Below are positions 59,738 to 64,000 of a DNA stretch of 64,000 nucleotides, piece after piece. Positions within the stretch are counted from its first letter, which is position 1; every line of letters begins with the position of its first letter. A program made the position numbers and the translations under genes. This stretch comes from Thermostichus vulcanus str. 'Rupite' (lineage in GTDB: Bacteria > Cyanobacteriota > Cyanobacteriia > Thermostichales > Thermostichaceae). The stretch is taken from positions 17,229 to 81,228 of the forward strand of contig NZ_JAFIRA010000009.1 in the NCBI RefSeq assembly GCF_022848905.1. The letters run 5' to 3'. The notes beneath the pieces are model-generated. The model did no database searches, was not told the origin of the DNA, and was given only the letters and a program-made list of their open reading frames with translations.

Positions 59738-60246
59738 CGCGTAGGCTCACTATTATGGCTTAATCCCAAAGTCCCTGATCTCGTTATCTGGCTCTGTTTT
59801 CATGTTGTTTTTAGTTAGCACGACAAACTTTCTGTTAGAACATTCTGTTAGAATATTAGAACAGTTGAGCTAAACCAGTTCCACCTTACAAAGCCTCTAT
59901 GCTCGAGGTTACTAGCATTCTTGAGAATCTCTGTGCTGATTGGATTGAGTTGGAAAGCTCGACACTCTGTTCTTGCTTAAAGCAAACAACAAGCAAATCT
60001 CCACAAAATAGCTAGCTAGCTGGTTGGTGTAATTAATTGGGGGGTGTTTACCCTTTGCTTTCTCCCAATCAGCCGAGCATGCAGACGAGGATACATAGCT
60101 TTGTATCCCTTAGAAAAACCTAATCTGACAACAGAAGCATTTGGACGATTGAGATAATAAAAAGCCTCAGAGCCGACTAGGATCCTGGACAGCTTCCCGA
60201 ATCAAGGCTTGCACCGATCCAGAAAAATCCTTATAAAGGAAGCCTT
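59738..60246. other. AT-rich region upstream of nadB
   Basis: About 510 nt with low GC and almost no GGATCC. It holds TTAGAA three times (59835, 59848, 59856), GCTAGCTAGCTGG near 60010, and a perfect 7-bp hairpin GGATACA-TAGCTT-TGTATCC at 60089-60108. The hairpin could be an operator or terminator. No protein-like frame longer than about 40 codons with recognisable features. Confidence 0.4.
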
Positions 60247-61788
60247 ATGGAAGTTCTCGAGAGCGACTTTGTGGTCATCGGGGCAGGGCTGGCAGGGCTC
60301 TATGCCGCCCTCCGCGCTGCTGAGTATGGCCTAGTGTACTTACTCACAAAAACCAGCCTCTCCGAGACCAACTCTGCATGGGCGCAAGGAGGGATTGCTG
60401 CAGCTGTTGATGAGAGCGATTCCCCGCAACTGCATCGGGAAGACACCCTGAAAGCGGGGTGGGGCTTATGTGATGAGCAAGCGGTAGAGGTGCTGGTGCG
60501 GGACGGACCCCAATGTATCAACGAGTTGGATCGGTTAGGGGTAGCCTTTGATCGCACGCCTTGGGGTTATGAGTTGGGGCAGGAGGGTGGCCACAGCTTC
60601 CGCCGTATCGTTCATGCGGGGGGTAACTCAACCGGCCAGCGTATCGTTGCCCGCCTGTCTGAACTGGTGATGCAAAATTCCAGGATCAAGCTTATCAAGC
60701 AGGCACCCGTGATTGATCTGGTGACAGCTGACGGGGTATGCCTTGGGGCAAAGGTTGCCCCCCATCAAATTGTGCTGGCTAGCGTGACCTTCTTAGCGAC
60801 CGGAGGGGCAGCAGCTCTTTATGAACGCACAACTGCTCCTTCTGGTGCAACGGGGGATGGCATAGCGTTAGCCTATCGGGCAGGTGCTGAGCTGGCTGAC
60901 TTGGAGTTTGTTCAGTTTCACCCGACGGCTTTGGCTCTTCCTAACGCTCCCAGTTTTCTCATCAGTGAAGCTGTGCGGGGGGAGGGAGCCTATCTGCTCA
61001 ATCAGCAGGGGGAACGCTTTATGCCTCACTACGACGAGCGGGCAGAACTTGCCCCTCGAGACATCGTTGCCCGAGCCATCTTTACAGAGATTCACAAAGC
61101 TCAAGCAGAGCACGTTTTTCTAAGCTTGCAACATCTTGATCCTGAGCTGGTGCGTTCTCGCTTTGCCAACATCTACCAGACATGCCTGCGCTATGGGTTG
61201 GATGCAACACGAGATCTCATCCCTGTAGCTCCTGCAGCCCACTACAGCATTGGAGGAGTTCGCACCAACCTTTGGGCGGAGACAACCCTCAAGAATCTCT
61301 TTGCCATTGGGGAAGTCTCCTGCACTGGGGTACATGGCGCCAATCGCTTGGCCAGTAATTCCCTCTTGGAGTGTTTGGTCTTTGCCAGGCGGGCTGTGGA
61401 AGCAGCGATTCAGCGTGAACTCCCCAAACCCAGACCCCCCAAGCTTAGCCAAGCTGACTCCTGGGAACCCAGCCACTCCCATAGTCATATACACCCTCAA
61501 GTTAAACGGCTCATGACTGAGCATGTCGGTCTAGTGCGAGATCGCAGGGGCCTAAAATATGCCATTGGCGAACTCAGCCGTCTAGAATCTGAAGGCTGGG
61601 GTCCTGCTCAAGACCAAGCCTTGGCTGCTCGGCTCATAGCTCAAAGTGCCCTCTTGCGGGCTGAAACACGCGGAGTTCACATGCGCTCAGACTTTCCTTG
61701 GGAGAACCCCAGCTGGCAAACCCATATCATCATTCAGAAAGATCGACTGATGCGCCGGGAGAAGCAGTTGCAAACGGAGTCGCCATGA
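60247..61788 (+). CDS. nadB: L-aspartate oxidase
   Basis: First enzyme of de novo NAD synthesis: oxidises L-aspartate to iminoaspartate. 513 residues. FAD-binding VVIGAGLAGLYAALRAAE, then SETNSAWAQGGIAAAV, the substrate region HAGGNSTGQRIV, FVQFHPTAL, ISEAVRGEGAYLLN, and AAHYSIGGVRTN with active-site His/Arg. HGANRLASNSLLECLVF is the C-terminal signature. AAGGAAG precedes the ATG. The stop overlaps the nadC start (ATGA). A His/Ser-rich loop (PSHSHSHIHP) near 450 is unusual. Confidence 0.96.
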   Translation: MEVLESDFVVIGAGLAGLYAALRAAEYGLVYLLTKTSLSETNSAWAQGGIAAAVDESDSPQLHREDTLKAGWGLCDEQAVEVLVRDGPQCINELDRLGVAFDRTPWGYELGQEGGHSFRRIVHAGGNSTGQRIVARLSELVMQNSRIKLIKQAPVIDLVTADGVCLGAKVAPHQIVLASVTFLATGGAAALYERTTAPSGATGDGIALAYRAGAELADLEFVQFHPTALALPNAPSFLISEAVRGEGAYLLNQQGERFMPHYDERAELAPRDIVARAIFTEIHKAQAEHVFLSLQHLDPELVRSRFANIYQTCLRYGLDATRDLIPVAPAAHYSIGGVRTNLWAETTLKNLFAIGEVSCTGVHGANRLASNSLLECLVFARRAVEAAIQRELPKPRPPKLSQADSWEPSHSHSHIHPQVKRLMTEHVGLVRDRRGLKYAIGELSRLESEGWGPAQDQALAARLIAQSALLRAETRGVHMRSDFPWENPSWQTHIIIQKDRLMRREKQLQTESP

Positions 61789-62639
61789 GTAGGTTGGATT
61801 CCCTTGCTGTCCAAACAATCATTAAAAATGCCCTGCAAGAAGACATCGGCCCTGGCGATGTAACCAGCGAAGCTATCTGCACACCTGATCACATCGGACA
61901 AGCGGTTATGCGCACTAAGGAAGCCTGTGTGGTTGCGGGTGTACCGATTGCTCAGATGGTCTTTGCAACTTTGGATAATGAGATAGAGGAGATAGAGTTT
62001 GTGCCGCAGGTCTGTGACGGAGACCGGCTTGTTCCCGGTCAAACCATTGCTGAGATCAAGGGACGGCTGCGAACCATCCTCATGGGCGAGCGCACTGCTT
62101 TGAACCTCTTGCAAAGGCTCAGTGGCATCGCCACACTCACGGCGCGCTATGTGGAAGCAGTTCAGGGTTTTTCGGCAAAGATTTTGGACACACGCAAGAC
62201 CGCTCCTGGCTTACGGATCCTGGAGAAGTACGCGGTCTATGTTGGCGGTGGACACAATCATAGGATAGGCCTCTATGATGGCATCTTGATTAAAAGCAAT
62301 CACATTCGCGCAGCAGGTGGGGTTGTGGCGGCGATTGAGCGCGCTCGCCGCTATGCGCCTATAATGCTCAAAATTGAAGTTGAGGTAAAAAATCTGGCAG
62401 AGTTACGTGAGGCTTTGCAAGCGGGTGTAGATCGTGTGATGCTGGACAACATGTCTACGGAGGAGATGCGCCAGGCAGTGCAGATGACTGAAGGGCGTGT
62501 ACCGTTGGAGGCTTCAGGGGGGGTCTCCCTAGATAACGTGCGCCAGATTGCTGCTACGGGCGTGGACTTTATTTCTGTCGGCGCCCTCACCCATTCTGCT
62601 AAGGCTATCGATATGCATTTAGAGGTACTTGCGGCATGA
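61785..62639 (+). CDS. nadC: Quinolinate phosphoribosyltransferase
   Basis: A 284-residue enzyme: quinolinate + PRPP to nicotinate mononucleotide. Motifs are LQEDIGPGDVTSEAI, GERTALNLLQRLSGIAT, ILDTRKTAPGLRILEKYAV, GGHNHRIGLYDGILIKSNHI and VDFISVGALTHS. The start ATG overlaps the nadB TGA (ATGA). Overlap of 4 nt with nadA at the 3' end too, so translation is coupled along the whole operon. Confidence 0.97.
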   Translation: MSRLDSLAVQTIIKNALQEDIGPGDVTSEAICTPDHIGQAVMRTKEACVVAGVPIAQMVFATLDNEIEEIEFVPQVCDGDRLVPGQTIAEIKGRLRTILMGERTALNLLQRLSGIATLTARYVEAVQGFSAKILDTRKTAPGLRILEKYAVYVGGGHNHRIGLYDGILIKSNHIRAAGGVVAAIERARRYAPIMLKIEVEVKNLAELREALQAGVDRVMLDNMSTEEMRQAVQMTEGRVPLEASGGVSLDNVRQIAATGVDFISVGALTHSAKAIDMHLEVLAA

Positions 62640-63586
62640 CTCTTCTTGAGCAGCTAGAGATTACACAGGAGATTGCAAAACTCAAGACTGAAAAAAACGC
62701 GGTAATCTTGGCCCATAACTATCAGGTTCCTGAAGTTCAAGACATCGCAGACTTTGTTGGTGACTCTCTGGGTTTGTCGCAAGCTGCTGCTCAGACCGAT
62801 GCTGAGATCATTGTCTTTTGCGGTGTGCATTTTATGGCCGAGACGGCCTCGATTCTCTGTCCAGAACAACGCGTGCTTTTGCCGGATCTAGAAGCTGGCT
62901 GCTCCCTGGCAGCGATGATTGATGCAGAGCAGTTGCGGCAATGGAAGGCTGAACACTCTGATGCTGTGGTGGTTTCCTATGTCAACACCACTGCTGAAGT
63001 GAAGGCAGAGTCGGATTACTGCTGCACATCGGCCAATGCCTTAAAGATCATCCAAGCCATTCCGCCTGAGCAAGAGATTCTCTTTCTGCCAGATATGTTC
63101 TTAGGTGCCTATCTGGAGAAGGTAACGGGGCGGAAAATGCACATCTGGCCAGGGGAGTGTCATGTGCATGCCGGCATCCACCCCCGAGAGATTGACGCTA
63201 TGCACGCCATTCACCCTGAAGCAGAGCTTTTGATTCACCCCGAGTGTGGGTGTTCAACTTCGTGCATGTACTACCAAGCCACTGGGGATTCAAAAGGCAA
63301 AGTACACATTCTTTCCACAGAGGGCATGATTCAACATGCTCGCCGAAGCCTGGCTAAAGAGTTCATTGTGGCCACAGAAGTTGGAATTGTTCACCGGCTC
63401 CAGAAAGAAATGACAGATAAAACCTTTTATCCTGCCAGTGAGCGTGCTATTTGCCAATACATGAAGAAAATTACTCTAGAGAAAGTCTGGATATCCTTGC
63501 AAGAAGAAATCTACGAAGTGCGTGTTCCGGAGCCAACTGCTAGTAAAGCCCGTAGGGCTATTGAGCGGATGCTAGCGCTGGCTTGA
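62636..63586 (+). CDS. nadA: Quinolinate synthase (4Fe-4S)
   Basis: A 316-residue iron-sulfur enzyme that condenses iminoaspartate and dihydroxyacetone phosphate to quinolinate. AVILAHNYQVPEVQDIADFVGDS and CGVHFMAETASILCPEQ are typical. Cluster-ligand cysteines are expected in LEAGCSLA, WPGECHVHAG and HPECGCSTSC. Start ATG at 62636 overlaps the nadC TGA. Last gene of nadB-nadC-nadA. No clear terminator; a long GC-rich tail follows. Confidence 0.97.
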   Translation: MTLLEQLEITQEIAKLKTEKNAVILAHNYQVPEVQDIADFVGDSLGLSQAAAQTDAEIIVFCGVHFMAETASILCPEQRVLLPDLEAGCSLAAMIDAEQLRQWKAEHSDAVVVSYVNTTAEVKAESDYCCTSANALKIIQAIPPEQEILFLPDMFLGAYLEKVTGRKMHIWPGECHVHAGIHPREIDAMHAIHPEAELLIHPECGCSTSCMYYQATGDSKGKVHILSTEGMIQHARRSLAKEFIVATEVGIVHRLQKEMTDKTFYPASERAICQYMKKITLEKVWISLQEEIYEVRVPEPTASKARRAIERMLALA

Positions 63587-63895
63587 TGATTTCCTTTGGG
63601 TTGGGTGGGGTGCAACTGCCTAGGGATCCCCACAGGAACCCCAACTGGATCCCAACCGCCTGCTAGACCCATCGGGCACTTCTCCCTTGAGAGTCCAGGC
63701 CTGGAGGTAGCGGATTGAGAACCCCCCATAGGCGGCTGCAACTTCCCCCCACCAGACCAACTAAGGTGCAACCAGCCTTTTTTTCACCCTATGGTCCTCA
63801 TGCATCGATGGGTGGATCCATCGCCAGCATCCCTGGGCAAAACAGGCCAAAGGAGCGGGGAGATGCTAGAGAAAGTTACGAAAAGCAGCGTAAAG
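63587..63895. other. Intergenic region after nadA
   Basis: About 310 nt where GGGATCCC-type sites reappear (63622, 63649, 63814), marking the return of native-looking sequence after the nad operon. No gene or structure recognised. Confidence 0.4.
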
Positions 63896-63973
63896 CCCCC
63901 GGTTTCTAACCGGGGGATATAAGCGCACAGGCTGAATTTATTCAGCAACAGAAATATATATACAATAGTCCCC
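63896..63973 (+). mobile_element. Left-end structure of a second IS605-type element
   Basis: Perfect 9-bp hairpin CCCCCGGTT-TCT-AACCGGGGG (63896-63916), then GCTGAA-TTTA-TTCAGC (63931-63946), then TACAAT (63961-63966). Such subterminal hairpins and a -10 box just before the start codon are typical of TnpB elements; the first element here uses the same TACAAT spacing. Confidence 0.5.
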
Positions 63974-64000
63974 ATGAAACGGGTCACCACCACACTCAAG
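63974..64000 (+). CDS. Start of a TnpB-like gene, cut by the window edge
   Basis: ATG at 63974 opens MKRVTTTLK, nine codons to the edge. TnpB proteins often start with such a basic beta strand. The preceding hairpins and -10 box support a second insertion sequence, but the coding part is too short to be sure. Confidence 0.45.

Noticed and set aside
1..64000. GGATCC (BamHI) sites as cloning-linker artefacts
   Set aside because: They are too many, lie inside intact conserved genes, and have varied flanks; this is a genomic repeat.
1..64000. CRISPR array, tRNA or rRNA genes
   Set aside because: No regularly spaced direct repeats of 25-40 nt, no cloverleaf or TTCGAATC-type T-arm, and no rRNA-like stretch seen on either strand.

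Overview
The window reads as chromosomal DNA of a cyanobacterium. It carries a phycocyanin operon (cpcB-cpcA-cpcC-cpcE, with cpcT divergent), cytochrome c6, the plastid-type genes ycf35 and ycf46, an HmpF-type motility protein and a pilus-taxis operon. The DNA is GC-rich and peppered with the palindrome GGGATCCC or its core GGATCC, about one per 100 bp in dense stretches. From memory, this variant of the cyanobacterial HIP1 repeat is described for hot-spring Synechococcus of the JA/Thermostichus group. I infer a relative of those strains, but no species can be assigned from the sequence alone.

Layout. 1-7.6 kb: a histidine-kinase remnant, a DUF4278 protein, a CPA2-type cation/proton antiporter, pgk, ycf35, ycf46 and small conserved proteins. 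7.6-16.7 kb: an ABC exporter, a petJ / glycine-pentapeptide protein / ycnI cluster with a copper flavour, dnaG, an FAD oxidoreductase, an MscS channel and rodA. 16.8-21.7 kb: a single gene for a 1634-residue membrane protein with a TM2 domain. 21.8-24.1 kb: a dead azlCD locus, in which azlD is split by a TnpB-only insertion sequence and azlC has lost its N-terminal part. 24.2-30.5 kb: an ABC ATPase, then the phycocyanin genes. 30.7-36 kb: secreted or lipoprotein-like proteins, a receiver-Ser/Thr kinase fusion and a NUDIX hydrolase. 36.2-44.2 kb: a six-gene chemotaxis-like operon (PATAN-REC, CheY, CheW, MCP, CheA-REC, CheW-like). 45-51.7 kb: accA, a VOC protein, hsp20, a copper P-type ATPase with a separate metallochaperone, and trpC. 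52-57 kb: hmpF, then plsX-fabH-fabD. 57-64 kb: nagZ, a coiled-coil orphan, a tightly coupled nadB-nadC-nadA operon, and the start of a second TnpB-like element at the right edge.

Themes. Light harvesting and its bilin lyases sit together. The copper genes (petJ, ycnI, P-type ATPase, Atx1-like chaperone) lie in two groups. Type IV pilus taxis is represented by the chemotaxis operon and hmpF. Fatty-acid initiation (accA, plsX, fabH, fabD) and NAD de novo synthesis are the main biosynthetic blocks.

Most notable signals. (1) A family of about 24-bp double-hairpin repeats has copies in frame inside tnpB and probably trpC, with compensatory base changes in the stem. (2) A TnpB element has a reconstructable empty site, so its guide and target-adjacent motif can be predicted. 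(3) The nadBCA block is nearly free of the GGATCC palindrome. (4) A glycine-pentapeptide protein of unknown function is coupled to cytochrome c6. No tRNA, rRNA or CRISPR array was seen.
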